Counted from the stretch's first letter, positions 1-7,026 are shown. The stretch: DNA of 19,864 nt from a bacterium UBP6_UBA1209 (GCA_002309575.1 DBXP01000017.1:1-19864), one strand, 5' to 3'. Made by a program: numbers and translations. Notes: a model not told the origin generated them from the letters alone.

Positions 1-252
1 ATTTGTCCGAACACCGGATTTAAATATATGGATAAAAAAATCGACGGAAAATCAGTCCTCGAAATCTACGAAACAAAAACAGGTAAAACAATAATAACAT
101 TAGGCGCTTACGCAACTCTTAAAAACTATAGGAGTTTGGAAGGGGTATGCTTTTCAGTGATCGAAACTCCGGAAAATATCTACTATCTCAATGATGATTA
201 CAAAGTTTTCTGGAGCGGAAAATATGATGGGAATATATTGGAGAGGGAATGA
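1..252 (+). CDS. Hypothetical protein, 5' end outside window
   Basis: The frame is open from base 1 to the TGA at 250-252, giving 83 visible residues. The first ATG (28) has no Shine-Dalgarno sequence in front of it and the frame continues upstream with no stop, so the real N-terminus probably lies outside the window. The visible part is a soluble, mixed charged/aromatic polypeptide with alternating hydrophobic residues suggesting beta strands. It has no signal peptide, membrane segment or motif I recognise. Its stop overlaps the next start (ATGA), so it is translationally coupled to the paralogue gene at 249-473 and belongs to the A+T-rich operon that runs to 1740. The function is unknown. 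An effector or immunity partner in a cassette is possible by context only. Confidence 0.6.
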   Translation: MCPNTGFKYMDKKIDGKSVLEIYETKTGKTIITLGAYATLKNYRSLEGVCFSVIETPENIYYLNDDYKVFWSGKYDGNILERE

Positions 253-473
253 TTGATGACAATAACGGACGAAAGGTCTTCTTTTTCAATCCCTACTACA
301 AAGGCAAAGACCCAATGAAACAGATATTTTGGGAAATAAAAAATGCCGATAAAACAAATGGTTTTGTCAGAAATCCTTTCGTCCCTGGTGCGGAGTATGG
401 CCATGATGCTACAACTTATCAAAAGTGGCAACAAAAAGGATTCATACAGCCGGAGGTCGACCCATGGGAATAA
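249..473 (+). CDS. Small hypothetical protein, paralogue of 1129-1410
   Basis: A 74-residue protein that starts at the ATG overlapping the upstream stop, with GAGAGGGA just upstream as ribosome site. From residue 7 on it matches the product at 1129-1410 without gaps: I count 51 of 67 identical positions. Conserved stretches include GKDPMKQIFWE, GFVRNPF, PGAEYG, KWQQ and a QP-x-VDP tail. It is rich in aromatic residues, Gly, Pro and Asp, has no signal peptide or membrane span, and matches no family I know. It lacks the ~20-residue N-terminal extension of the second copy, and the upstream frame is stopped soon after, so that extension is really absent. The GGAGG ribosome site of the next gene lies inside its last codons. 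A duplicated cassette component is likely. Confidence 0.75.
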   Translation: MIDDNNGRKVFFFNPYYKGKDPMKQIFWEIKNADKTNGFVRNPFVPGAEYGHDATTYQKWQQKGFIQPEVDPWE

Positions 474-790
474 TAAATTTTCGCCGTAAAGATGTTTGGG
501 CATATATTTTTTCTGAACTCGGTTGGCTTTTCTTTTGTTTTTTCCAATTCCTTTCAAGTAAGGAGGGAAGTTTAAAATCTGCAAACGGAAATATTATGAT
601 AGCACTAAAATATTCAGATATTTCTTCTTATGGTTTTTGGTTTATGTTGCTGATATTACTTTTCTTTCTTGTTTTTAGTTTTTTCAAAGGAACAAGCGAA
701 GAAAAAAAGAGTATCAGATATTTGCTCTGTTTCCGAATAGTGATGTATTTAATGTGCTTCCTTTTTCCGATTTATTACAACGGAGATTGA
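464..790 (+). CDS. Small membrane protein, three predicted helices
   Basis: I place the start at ATG 464, seven bases after a perfect GGAGG (452-456). The more upstream ATG at 425 has no ribosome site and would lie deep inside the preceding gene. The product has 108 residues. Hydrophobic segments lie at about residues 12-28, 53-73 and 85-105, with a short Lys/Glu-rich loop between the second and third, so it should be an inner-membrane protein. It overlaps the 3' end of the paralogue gene by 10 bp and precedes a second small membrane protein. I recognise no family. Small multi-pass proteins in such positions are often immunity proteins or membrane partners of a cassette, but nothing in the sequence proves this. 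Confidence 0.75.
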   Translation: MGIINFRRKDVWAYIFSELGWLFFCFFQFLSSKEGSLKSANGNIMIALKYSDISSYGFWFMLLILLFFLVFSFFKGTSEEKKSIRYLLCFRIVMYLMCFLFPIYYNGD

Positions 791-791
791 G

Positions 792-1127
792 ATGAGAAAA
801 AAATTATTTTGGATTTTGACAATAGTTCTTGAAGTTTCAATGATTTTAGCAAGTGTATTCAAGCATTTATTCAGCAATAATTATGCCTTAGACATTTATT
901 CAATAGTTGTATTTATTCTGTTGGAGGCATACATAATGGCAGGATTTTTCTTGAAGGAGATGTTCCCGCATCGAAAAAAGATGCTTCTTGTAATGTTTGT
1001 AAATGCTGTGGTTATATCAGACATTTGGTTCAATTTTACTTTTTCTCATAACACTTTGATTTTTGCAGGATATTTGTTGTTATCTTTTGTTTTGCTTTAT
1101 TTCATTTTAGTCCTTTTGTTGAGGTGA
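792..1127 (+). CDS. Small membrane protein, four predicted helices
   Basis: A 111-residue protein starting at ATG 792, with CGGAG nine bases upstream, immediately after the preceding TGA (788-790). It is nearly all hydrophobic. Four segments can be drawn at about residues 5-22, 34-54, 64-81 and 88-110, separated by short turns containing a Lys/His/Arg cluster (around residue 60) that would face the cytoplasm. It is not obviously similar to the membrane protein just upstream. It lies between that gene and the second paralogue (1129-1410), all in one transcription unit. The function is unknown. Its place inside the duplicated cassette suggests a role with the two soluble paralogues. Confidence 0.75.
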   Translation: MRKKLFWILTIVLEVSMILASVFKHLFSNNYALDIYSIVVFILLEAYIMAGFFLKEMFPHRKKMLLVMFVNAVVISDIWFNFTFSHNTLIFAGYLLLSFVLLYFILVLLLR

Positions 1128-1128
1128 T

Positions 1129-1410
1129 ATGAATTGCGAAAAGAAGAATGTCTTTGAAATGATGGATGAAGTTGGTCCTGTCATAAAATACAACGATGAT
1201 GGAAGAAAAGTTTTTGTGTTTAACCCGTTCTACAGAGGTAAAGATCCAATGAAACAAATATTTTGGGAGACCAGAAATGCCGATGGAACAAAAGGCTTCG
1301 TCAGAAATCCGTTTGCTCCGGGTGCAGAATATGGTTACGACTCAAACACCTATGATAAATGGCAACAATTGGGGTTTACACAACCAAATGTAGATCCTTA
1401 TTGGTATTAG
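1129..1410 (+). CDS. Small hypothetical protein, second paralogue copy
   Basis: A 93-residue protein whose ATG lies four bases after GAGG (1121-1124); the previous TGA sits between them. Residues 25-91 align without gaps to the product at 249-473 (51 of 67 identical). The differences are scattered, many of them conservative, which suggests that both copies have been under selection since duplication. The extra N-terminus (about residues 1-20, MNCEKKNVFEMMDEVGPV) is acidic and absent from the first copy. There is no membrane span or signal peptide, and I recognise no family. With the first copy it flanks two membrane-protein genes, so the unit looks like a duplicated soluble component in a membrane-associated small-gene operon. 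Confidence 0.75.
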   Translation: MNCEKKNVFEMMDEVGPVIKYNDDGRKVFVFNPFYRGKDPMKQIFWETRNADGTKGFVRNPFAPGAEYGYDSNTYDKWQQLGFTQPNVDPYWY

Positions 1411-1419
1411 GAGGAAACA

Positions 1420-1740
1420 ATGAGATTTATACTTGCATCATTGATTTTGTTTTCGTGTTTTACGGTTTTTGCCAACGGCGCGGCGATTGACGGATCCAGT
1501 CTTACAAGAACCGGAAATATAGTCTATATCCAGAAGGAAAATATCAAAATAGAGAAAGAAAGTATCTCCATTGTGTTTGAGAATGATGTTTTCAAGTTTA
1601 ACGTCCAATACAAGCTGAAAAACAGTTCAGATAAAGCAGAAAAAATTGACTATGCTTTCCCCGTTTTATTTGAAGATCTCCTCGAGAGTGGTTATGTGAG
1701 TGAAGATCCGTATTTCAAAAAATTTTGCCTTAAACGCTGA
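1420..1740 (+). CDS. Exported DUF4424-like protein, probably truncated
   Basis: A 106-residue product with a strong TAGGAGGAAACA ribosome site overlapping the preceding stop. Residues 1-18 form a signal peptide (MRFILASLILFSCFTVFA). The following segment runs as: Gly-Asn-Ile-Val-Tyr-Ile, then LysGluAsnIleLysIle, a strand pattern, and an Asn-Ser-Ser turn before an AFPV motif. This resembles the N-terminus of DUF4424-type exported proteins, which are usually several hundred residues long. Here the frame stops after about 80 residues of the mature part with an unrelated-looking basic tail (FCLKR). I read it as the surviving 5' end of a longer gene cut by a deletion or insertion; the odd repeats at 1812-1896 are just downstream. 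A genuine short protein cannot be excluded. Confidence 0.6.
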   Translation: MRFILASLILFSCFTVFANGAAIDGSSLTRTGNIVYIQKENIKIEKESISIVFENDVFKFNVQYKLKNSSDKAEKIDYAFPVLFEDLLESGYVSEDPYFKKFCLKR

Positions 1741-1811
1741 ATCGTGCATTCTTAATCTCCTCATTGTAAACTCTCCCATAACAAAGGTTTAATCTATTTA
1801 CACTTCAACCT

Positions 1812-1837
1812 CTGTCCAGTTTTTGTTTACCACTATA
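1812..1837 (+). repeat. Imperfect 26-bp direct repeat, copy A
   Basis: The 26 bases begin CTGTCCAG and end ACCACTATA. They match copy B (1871-1896) at 19 of 26 positions: the first eight bases and most of the TT-n-ACCA-n-TATA end are identical, and the middle differs. The repeat sits in the gap after the truncated exported-protein gene. It resembles the end of a transposable element in layout, but no transposase or full inverted-repeat pair is visible, so this is an inference. Confidence 0.45.
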
Positions 1838-1870
1838 CTGCGATAAAAAACACTTTTTCGGAGGATTTTT

Positions 1871-1896
1871 CTGTCCAGAAATGCTTGACCATTATA
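1871..1896 (+). repeat. Imperfect 26-bp direct repeat, copy B
   Basis: The second copy starts 59 bp after copy A, in the same orientation, and ends one base before the priA stop codon on the other strand. An orphan GGAGG (1860-1864) lies six bases before it with no usable reading frame behind, which is what a lost gene start would leave. Both copies carry an extra T before CTGTCCAG. Confidence 0.45.
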
Positions 1897-1897
1897 T

Positions 1898-3913
1898 TCA
1901 ATTCTCGCTCAGCGAATCAACATCAAAGGTGACAGTTATTCCGGATCTGGCAGGCAGCTCGGAAAGACGACGTTTGAGAGCCTTTCCGAATTTCGAATTT
2001 TTCGGCAGAGTTATTGAAATGTTGACCCGGAAGCGGTTCTGAAGTTTTGCCAGAGGCGGTTCGGACGGAGGAAAGACAAAAACTCCTTTTGCTGCGCATT
2101 TTTCAACAAAATCAAGCACATACTGATAATATTCATCCGCGGTACGAGTCACCTTTTCGGAGTTCGCACCAGAAACCTTGACAATAATAGAACGCGTGAA
2201 GGGCGGAAGACCGAGACTTTCGCGCCAGCCGAGCTCCTCCTCCATAAATCCGGTGTAGTCATAATTTTCGATGTACTTCCAGATGTAGTGTTCCGGATAG
2301 AGCGTTTCGGCAAAGACAAGACCGCCGGCATCGAACCTGCCTGCACGCCCTGCGACCTGAGTTATCAGCTGGAAACAGCGCTCCGCCGCACGCTGCTCGC
2401 TGAAGCCGAGAAGATAATCGGCGAACTTTATCACGACACAGCGCAGGTTTTTGAAGTTGTGACCCTTCGAAATAAGCATCGTTCCGACAATGATCTGGCA
2501 CTCGTTTCCGGCAATCGACTTGACCGCCGCATCGAGTGAAGCGACGTTTCCGAGCGTGTCGCGGTCAAACGAAAGGATCTTTGAATCCGGGAAATACTCA
2601 CCGATCGCCTCGTATAACTTTTCAATGCCGATCCCCTCCAGAACAGGGACTTCTCCGCACTCCGGGCACCTCTTTTCCTTGAGGGTGTAACCGCAGTGGT
2701 GGCACTGGAGCCGGTCCTTTTTTTTGTGATAGATCAACGCCGTATCACAGTTCGGGCACTTCAGGATCTTGCTGCAGACCTCGCACCTGGCAAGCGTCGC
2801 AAAGCCGCGCCGGTTCAGGAAGAAAAGCGTCTGACCGCCCTCCGCCTGAATGTTTTTTACAAGTTCGACGAGTTTCGACGGGATATAGAGGTCGCCACGG
2901 TACGGAAATTTCTCGATCGGCGGGAGCTCACGCATGTTTGCACGTTCTGTAAGCGTCTCCAGGTAATACTTCCCGCAATTTGCATTGTACCATGAGTCGC
3001 TTGACGGAGTAGCGCTTCCCATAATGACGGGGATTTTGAGCCCTCCCGCCTTGACAACAGCAGCATCTCTTGCGTGGTAATAGGGCTGCTCCATATTTTT
3101 GAGGCTTGAATCGTGCTCTTCATCGATGACGATGAGACCGAGGTTGAAAAAGGGGTACAAAACCGCTGATCTTGTAGCTACGATCACCTTTGCGTCGCCG
3201 TTTATCGCGCAGACCAGCGAAGAGAATCGCTTTTTCCCGCTGATCGAACTGTGAAGGACGACTCCGTCCACACCGATCCTCGAAATCAGATGCTCGAGCG
3301 CGTTCGAGGTAAGACCTATTTCAGGGACAATATACAAAATCTGCTTCCCGCGCCTGACGATCTCGCGGCAAAGCTCAGCAAAGACCTCGCTCTTTCCGCT
3401 ACCGGTAACGCCGTAGAGCAGAACAGGCTTGAAATCGCCGTTATCCCAACGTGATCTGACAGATTCCACGACCTTCCGCTGAGCCGGATTCAGCTCAACT
3501 TTTTCCGGATTTTTAACTCTTCGCAGAAGTTCGAGGTGCTTTTCGGATGAAAAATCGCCGGCGAGCCTGTTTTTTGAGCTGACAAGAACGCCGAAGATCT
3601 GCTTCAAAAGTTTCGGAAACGGGTAGATGTAGTATTCCGAAAGCCACTCCAGAAAAGAGGTTTCGGCTCTGTTGCTGAAGACAGGCGTTGACCAGATTTT
3701 TGTCAGGACCGGCTTCAGCCCGACACCCTCAAGCTCATCAGGAACCGTCTCGGATATATCTTTTACGATCCCCCAGACACGAAGCTTTCTAAGCTCGATC
3801 TCGACACAGTCGCCGACAGAAATTTCGAGTCCTTCGGGAATAAAATAGCTTAGTTCGCCGAGCCTAGGACGTGGTAAAACCACCGAAGCGACCCTCTGTG
3901 AGATCTTATCCAA
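1898..3913 (-). CDS. priA: Primosomal protein N', replication restart helicase PriA
   Basis: PriA is the 3'-5' DNA helicase that reloads the replisome at stalled forks. The product has 671 residues, slightly shorter than typical (about 730). The N-terminal DNA-binding domain covers about 1-105. Walker A is GVTGSGKS at 168-175, the DEEH box at 264-267 and GSATPS at 299-304. The zinc-binding insert has eight cysteines in CxxC pairs at 377/380, 386/389, 404/407 and 416/419. Motif V is GTMLISKGHNF (477-487) and motif VI QVAGRAGR (519-526). The start is TTG, two bases after the upstream gene's TAA, with AGGTAA in front; no in-frame ATG fits the conserved N-terminus. It is the last gene of a four-gene operon. 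The segment after motif V (FADYLLGFSEQRAAER) departs from the usual wording, but the fold elements are all present. Confidence 0.96.
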   Translation of the reverse strand: MDKISQRVASVVLPRPRLGELSYFIPEGLEISVGDCVEIELRKLRVWGIVKDISETVPDELEGVGLKPVLTKIWSTPVFSNRAETSFLEWLSEYYIYPFPKLLKQIFGVLVSSKNRLAGDFSSEKHLELLRRVKNPEKVELNPAQRKVVESVRSRWDNGDFKPVLLYGVTGSGKSEVFAELCREIVRRGKQILYIVPEIGLTSNALEHLISRIGVDGVVLHSSISGKKRFSSLVCAINGDAKVIVATRSAVLYPFFNLGLIVIDEEHDSSLKNMEQPYYHARDAAVVKAGGLKIPVIMGSATPSSDSWYNANCGKYYLETLTERANMRELPPIEKFPYRGDLYIPSKLVELVKNIQAEGGQTLFFLNRRGFATLARCEVCSKILKCPNCDTALIYHKKKDRLQCHHCGYTLKEKRCPECGEVPVLEGIGIEKLYEAIGEYFPDSKILSFDRDTLGNVASLDAAVKSIAGNECQIIVGTMLISKGHNFKNLRCVVIKFADYLLGFSEQRAAERCFQLITQVAGRAGRFDAGGLVFAETLYPEHYIWKYIENYDYTGFMEEELGWRESLGLPPFTRSIIVKVSGANSEKVTRTADEYYQYVLDFVEKCAAKGVFVFPPSEPPLAKLQNRFRVNISITLPKNSKFGKALKRRLSELPARSGITVTFDVDSLSEN

Positions 3914-3915
3914 AA

Positions 3916-4512
3916 TTACCTGAATTCTTTACGGAGAAAGAGCCACTGAGCAACTTGCTGGCCGTTTTTGAGATGTTCTATCCTGCCCGGGAAAACAAGC
4001 GGATTGACGCTCCTGTGGTAATCGGAAAATATGTATGTTTCGTCACCGATCTGAAGTTTTACCGGACGCATCGTGCGTTTCGAAAGCTCAAGGAAACTGC
4101 CGCCCTCAAAGCGTTTCGCCTTGCCGATGACCAGTGACACATTGCCGCTTTCATCGTTGGCCGACCAGGTCGAAAGTCCGCTTTTTATATCGGATCCCTC
4201 AAGGATTTTCAGGATCTCGGCAGCCTTCTTTTGAGCGAAGTCCGGCGTTTCGGCGTTTTTTTCTCCGGAGAAAAAGAAAAGCTTCAGGAAAACAGGCATT
4301 TCGTCAAAGGAGAGCTGCTGTTTTTCATCGCCGATGGTCTTTATAAACTCCCCTTTTTTCTTATCGAACTCAAGAAGGAGCCTTTCGCCTGTTTCGGTTG
4401 TCCCTTCAACAGAAATGTGGTTCTCCGGAAGGTAGAGAGAATTTATCATTGAGGCAACAGCCTCTGATGATGTCGGCAGGACCGAAAATAACAGTGCTAG
4501 TAAAAAAATCAA
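3916..4512 (-). CDS. Exported protein, weakly LolA-like
   Basis: A 198-residue protein that starts at TTG 4512 with GAGG five bases upstream; the frame in front has no ATG before a stop. Residues 1-18 form a signal peptide (hydrophobic core IFLLALLFSVLP, Ala-containing cleavage site). The mature part has alternating strand patterns. Its C-terminal half contains a MetArgProValLys...IFSDYH...LVFPGRIEHLKNG succession resembling the final strands of LolA/outer-membrane-lipoprotein-sorting folds, where a half-barrel binds lipid acyl chains. The similarity is weak and I see no decisive residue. The gene lies 18 bp after dksA and 2 bp before priA, so it is transcribed with them. It probably acts in the periplasm. 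Confidence 0.6.
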   Translation of the reverse strand: MIFLLALLFSVLPTSSEAVASMINSLYLPENHISVEGTTETGERLLLEFDKKKGEFIKTIGDEKQQLSFDEMPVFLKLFFFSGEKNAETPDFAQKKAAEILKILEGSDIKSGLSTWSANDESGNVSLVIGKAKRFEGGSFLELSKRTMRPVKLQIGDETYIFSDYHRSVNPLVFPGRIEHLKNGQQVAQWLFLRKEFR

Positions 4513-4530
4513 TGTATCCTCTCAGATTTA

Positions 4531-4914
4531 TTAATGATTTCTCATCGAGTCACGTCTTTCGCGCTCCTCCTCCTCACGCTTGCAGTCGATGCAGAGCGAG
4601 GCTACCGGACGAAGTTTGAGACGCTCGAAGCTGATGTCGCAGCCACAGTTCTCGCAGATACCGTACTCGTTGTTGTCAATCTTCTTCAATGTCTCGTGGA
4701 TCTTGTTGATAAGCTTGCGATCTCTGTCGCGGAGGCGGAGCTGACGGTTGCGCTGCTCAAAAAAGATCGCCTGATCAGCCTCGTCGCCGTGGAAGGTCTC
4801 TTCGTCTTTGGTGCGCTCCATTTCGCTGAGCTTTTCACGGTTGCGCTCCTCGATCTCTTCGAGCTCTTTGGTCAGCAAATCCTTGATTTCCTTCAATTGT
4901 TCTTTTGTCAACAT
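4531..4914 (-). CDS. dksA: DksA/TraR-family zinc-finger transcription factor
   Basis: DksA-family proteins insert a coiled coil into the RNA polymerase secondary channel and, with ppGpp, retune rRNA and amino-acid promoters. This 127-residue protein has the family layout. A charged coiled coil runs from about 1 to 40 and an acidic DEAD tip follows at 44-47. A second helix extends to about 80, then comes a four-cysteine zinc finger with C87/C90 and C108/C111 separated by the usual ISFERLKLRPVA linker. The start is ATG with AGGAGG five bases in front. It lies 9 bp after the lipoprotein stop and before the LolA-like gene. The tail after the finger is highly charged (EEEERERRD). Small TraR-like paralogues share the finger, so the exact DksA assignment is likely but not certain. 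Confidence 0.9.
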   Translation of the reverse strand: MLTKEQLKEIKDLLTKELEEIEERNREKLSEMERTKDEETFHGDEADQAIFFEQRNRQLRLRDRDRKLINKIHETLKKIDNNEYGICENCGCDISFERLKLRPVASLCIDCKREEEERERRDSMRNH

Positions 4915-4923
4915 GGAGACCTC

Positions 4924-5916
4924 CTATCTGATTTCCTCAAGGTAAATATGCTCCTTCAAGATATCATCGTGAATTGAACCAGGCTCGATAACTCCGATAT
5001 GCTTAGATGATTCGAAAAGCGCATCATCGGCAGATCCGAGACCGGTCAAGACAAGTTCAAAATCGTAGTTTCCGATATCATAAAGGTAAAAATCTGCATA
5101 TTTGTCGTCGCAGGGCTGCTTTGATTCGATCGTCTGTTCCCCGGAAACGAGCTTTGCAACAACGTTTTTGACGCCGGCAGCTTCGCAGGATTCGATCGAT
5201 TTGCTGTCGAATTCCCACGAAATCTGCATGTCAGATACAGTAACTTCTTTGAATTTATTGATGTCGATCACCTTGTTCTGACCGCGCCCGGATATAAACT
5301 CGGGAATGTTATAGATGATGCGGCTGTGATCCGATTTTTCACGGAAACCCTCGATTGTAACAAAATACTTCGGGTCTGGCGAGATGTTGACAAGTTCGAA
5401 TCTGGCAGCGAGACACGGGATCTTATAGTTCTCCAGAACGACATCCTCTCCCCAGATTTTTGCCGTTACAGGCTCGCCTTCGCTGGTCATCGTAAAATTC
5501 ATGTGACTCAGTGTATAATTTTTGCAGTCCGAGGTCTTCCAGGTGAAAAAAACTCCGCCCTGATAAGTATCAAGCTTTATAGTCGTTTCGACATCGCCCT
5601 CCGTAGCGTTGATCGACTTCGCGCCGTAGCTCTGCCAGTAAAGCTCCTTGTCCAGCAGGACTACCGAAGCATAATATTCATGGCGCTCCATAAAGAGTGT
5701 AATGGTCTGTTTTTCACCGCAGCTTATCTGCTTCGTGCTGATTTTTTTCTGCGTTGAATCGTAGATAGTCAGCTCGAAATAGTCGGCCAGATAGGTTTCG
5801 CAGGTCGTGTTCGGAGGCAGTTCGAAGTTTATGCGGACCTCGACATTGTCCGGCTTGGACTCCATGCAGCCGAGAATGAAAGCCAGTGAAACGATCAACG
5901 GGACAATGAATTTCAT
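4924..5916 (-). CDS. Lipoprotein with three Cys-paired repeat domains
   Basis: A 330-residue lipoprotein. The signal peptide ends in the lipobox ILGC with Cys17 as the predicted lipidation site and MESK after it, so it should go to the membrane surface in the periplasm. The mature part appears to hold three beta-rich domains. Each begins with an aromatic strand (INFEL, VFFTW, QISWEF), and each carries one Cys pair: 39/66, 131/168 and 244/269. Each then has a strand with Tyr/Phe near its end (YYASVVLLD, KYFVTIEGF, YDFELVLTGL). That pattern fits tandem immunoglobulin-like domains with one disulfide each. I know no specific family. The start is ATG with AGAGGTG upstream. It is first in the operon with dksA and priA, and its own promoter is proposed at 5948-5975. 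Confidence 0.8.
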   Translation of the reverse strand: MKFIVPLIVSLAFILGCMESKPDNVEVRINFELPPNTTCETYLADYFELTIYDSTQKKISTKQISCGEKQTITLFMERHEYYASVVLLDKELYWQSYGAKSINATEGDVETTIKLDTYQGGVFFTWKTSDCKNYTLSHMNFTMTSEGEPVTAKIWGEDVVLENYKIPCLAARFELVNISPDPKYFVTIEGFREKSDHSRIIYNIPEFISGRGQNKVIDINKFKEVTVSDMQISWEFDSKSIESCEAAGVKNVVAKLVSGEQTIESKQPCDDKYADFYLYDIGNYDFELVLTGLGSADDALFESSKHIGVIEPGSIHDDILKEHIYLEEIR

Positions 5917-5947
5917 TATTCACCTCTTATTGTAAGAAAACTATAAG

Positions 5948-5975
5948 ATACTACTCAACCGCCTTTCATTTTCAA
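5948..5975 (-). promoter_or_regulatory. Predicted sigma70-type promoter for lipoprotein-dksA-priA operon
   Basis: Read on the minus strand, TTGAAA (5975-5970) and TAGTAT (5953-5948) are separated by 16 bp. This places transcription start about 25-30 bp before the ATG at 5916. The boxes match the consensus well at the key positions. This is prediction only. Confidence 0.45.
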
Positions 5976-6047
5976 TTTTCGGCGGACGATTTTGCAAACC
6001 TCCTGCAGACTTATCAGCCAAAGACTTTCGGGAGAGTTATTTTTAAC

Positions 6048-6075
6048 TTGAAATAAGACTCGTTTTCACTACCCT
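6048..6075 (+). promoter_or_regulatory. Possible promoter for the pyr operon
   Basis: TTGAAA (6048-6053) and TACCCT (6070-6075) lie 16 bp apart, ahead of the gene at 6115. The -10 box is poor, so the call leans on the identical spacing in the other promoters of this window. A short AGTTA/TAACT hairpin overlaps nearby (6036-6049). I see no PyrR-type attenuator (no terminator/antiterminator pair) in this 198-bp gap, although pyrR is downstream. Confidence 0.3.
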
Positions 6076-6114
6076 AAAGCCGTTAATTAGTAACCCTCTT
6101 TTTGGAGAAAAAAA

Positions 6115-6471
6115 ATGAGTACCAGAACGTTAGTCCACATTATTATTTTTCTTGCTGTCGTCTATGTCGGATGGTTTGTCGCAAAACCGTTTGTAGACAA
6201 GTACAGAATGGAAAAGGTCGTAGAGAACATTGCTCAATACTGCACGATCCATACCGTTATGGAGACTGAGAAGGAGTTCGGCAACCGTATCATCGACCTC
6301 GGCAGAAAGGATATCCTTCCGAGCATGCTTCACCTCGACAAGGATGAAGAGACCAGCAAAGTCAAGGCGACCTTGAAGTACAAAGACTCTATCAAACTGT
6401 TCGGCAAAGAGCTTAAACCGCTTGAATTTACTATCGAATACGAAGCGGCGAAGGTTGACAAAATAATTTAG
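6115..6471 (+). CDS. Small membrane-anchored protein of unknown function
   Basis: A 118-residue protein with TTTGGAG ahead of the ATG. Residues about 6-25 form one N-terminal transmembrane helix (LVHIIIFLAVVYVGWFVAKP). The rest is a soluble domain with a helical part (about 30-70) and a C-terminal beta part containing a LysAlaThrLeuLysTyr...LeuPheGlyLysGluLeu...PheThrIleGluTyr pattern. The layout recalls DUF4845-type proteins, but that comparison is weak. It is first in the pyr operon and ends 9 bp before pyrR. It has no known role in pyrimidine synthesis. Confidence 0.7.
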   Translation: MSTRTLVHIIIFLAVVYVGWFVAKPFVDKYRMEKVVENIAQYCTIHTVMETEKEFGNRIIDLGRKDILPSMLHLDKDEETSKVKATLKYKDSIKLFGKELKPLEFTIEYEAAKVDKII

Positions 6472-6480
6472 CGGTGCGAC

Positions 6481-7026
6481 ATGAAGAGAGAGAGTCTTAA
6501 CGTCAAAAAGGTGCTGATCGGCGAGACCGAAATCACCAAAATCATCGACCGCATGGTTTATGAAATGATCGAGCAGTTCAGTCAGCTCGAAAACGTTGCG
6601 GTGATCGGCATCAGGACCCGCGGCGTAGTCCTGGCTGAACGTCTTGTCAGGCGGATCGAGGAGAAGGAAAACGTCAAACTGATGACGGGAGCCGTCGATA
6701 TTGCGCTCTACCGCGACGACTTCTGCAAGGGGCTCACCTCGCCCAAAATGGGGCCGTCCGAGATCAACTTCAACCCTGAAGATTACCACATCATCCTCGT
6801 TGACGACGTAATGTTCACCGGCAGAACGGTCCGTGCGGCGATCGAAGCCGTCATGGATTACGGCAGACCGAAGTCGATCAAATTCGTCGCTCTCGTTGAC
6901 AGAGGTCACAGAGAGCTTCCGATCCACCCCGACATCGTCGGCAAGGTGATCGAGACCGGGATCGACGATAAAGTCGCAGTCTTCTTCAAGGAGACAGACG
7001 GCGAAGACAAAGTAGTGCTTGGATAA
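6481..7026 (+). CDS. pyrR: PyrR-type pyrimidine regulator / uracil phosphoribosyltransferase
   Basis: PyrR proteins bind UMP/PRPP, and in many bacteria they bind pyr mRNA to attenuate the operon; many also convert uracil plus PRPP to UMP. The 181-residue product has the family's usual length. IRTRG (44-48) is the substrate-loop region. The PRPP-binding stretch ILVDDVMFTGRTV (105-117) follows, and then the VDRGHRELPIHPD segment characteristic of PyrR. It sits directly before pyrB and pyrC, as expected. The ATG follows a GGTG only 9 bp after the upstream stop, so coupling is likely. I could not find a PyrR-binding leader upstream, so how it regulates here is open: it may act only as an enzyme, or bind elsewhere. 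Confidence 0.95.
   Translation: MKRESLNVKKVLIGETEITKIIDRMVYEMIEQFSQLENVAVIGIRTRGVVLAERLVRRIEEKENVKLMTGAVDIALYRDDFCKGLTSPKMGPSEINFNPEDYHIILVDDVMFTGRTVRAAIEAVMDYGRPKSIKFVALVDRGHRELPIHPDIVGKVIETGIDDKVAVFFKETDGEDKVVLG

Noticed and set aside
425..463. Upstream ATG (425) as start of the first membrane protein
   Set aside because: No ribosome site there, and it would overlap the upstream gene by about 50 bp; ATG 464 has GGAGG at ideal spacing.
4534..4977. Plus-strand ORF (147 codons) opposite dksA
   Set aside because: Leu/Val/Ala-rich complement of a charged coiled-coil gene; the zinc finger on the other strand settles the coding strand.
5976..6114. PyrR-type attenuator in the pyr leader
   Set aside because: I see no terminator hairpin with a T-run nor the typical PyrR-binding loop sequence.
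6130..6927. Long minus-strand ORF (265 codons) across the pyr leader gene and pyrR
   Set aside because: It is an antisense shadow of two solid plus-strand genes, has Asp/Arg/Val-skewed content typical of such shadows, and lacks a ribosome site.
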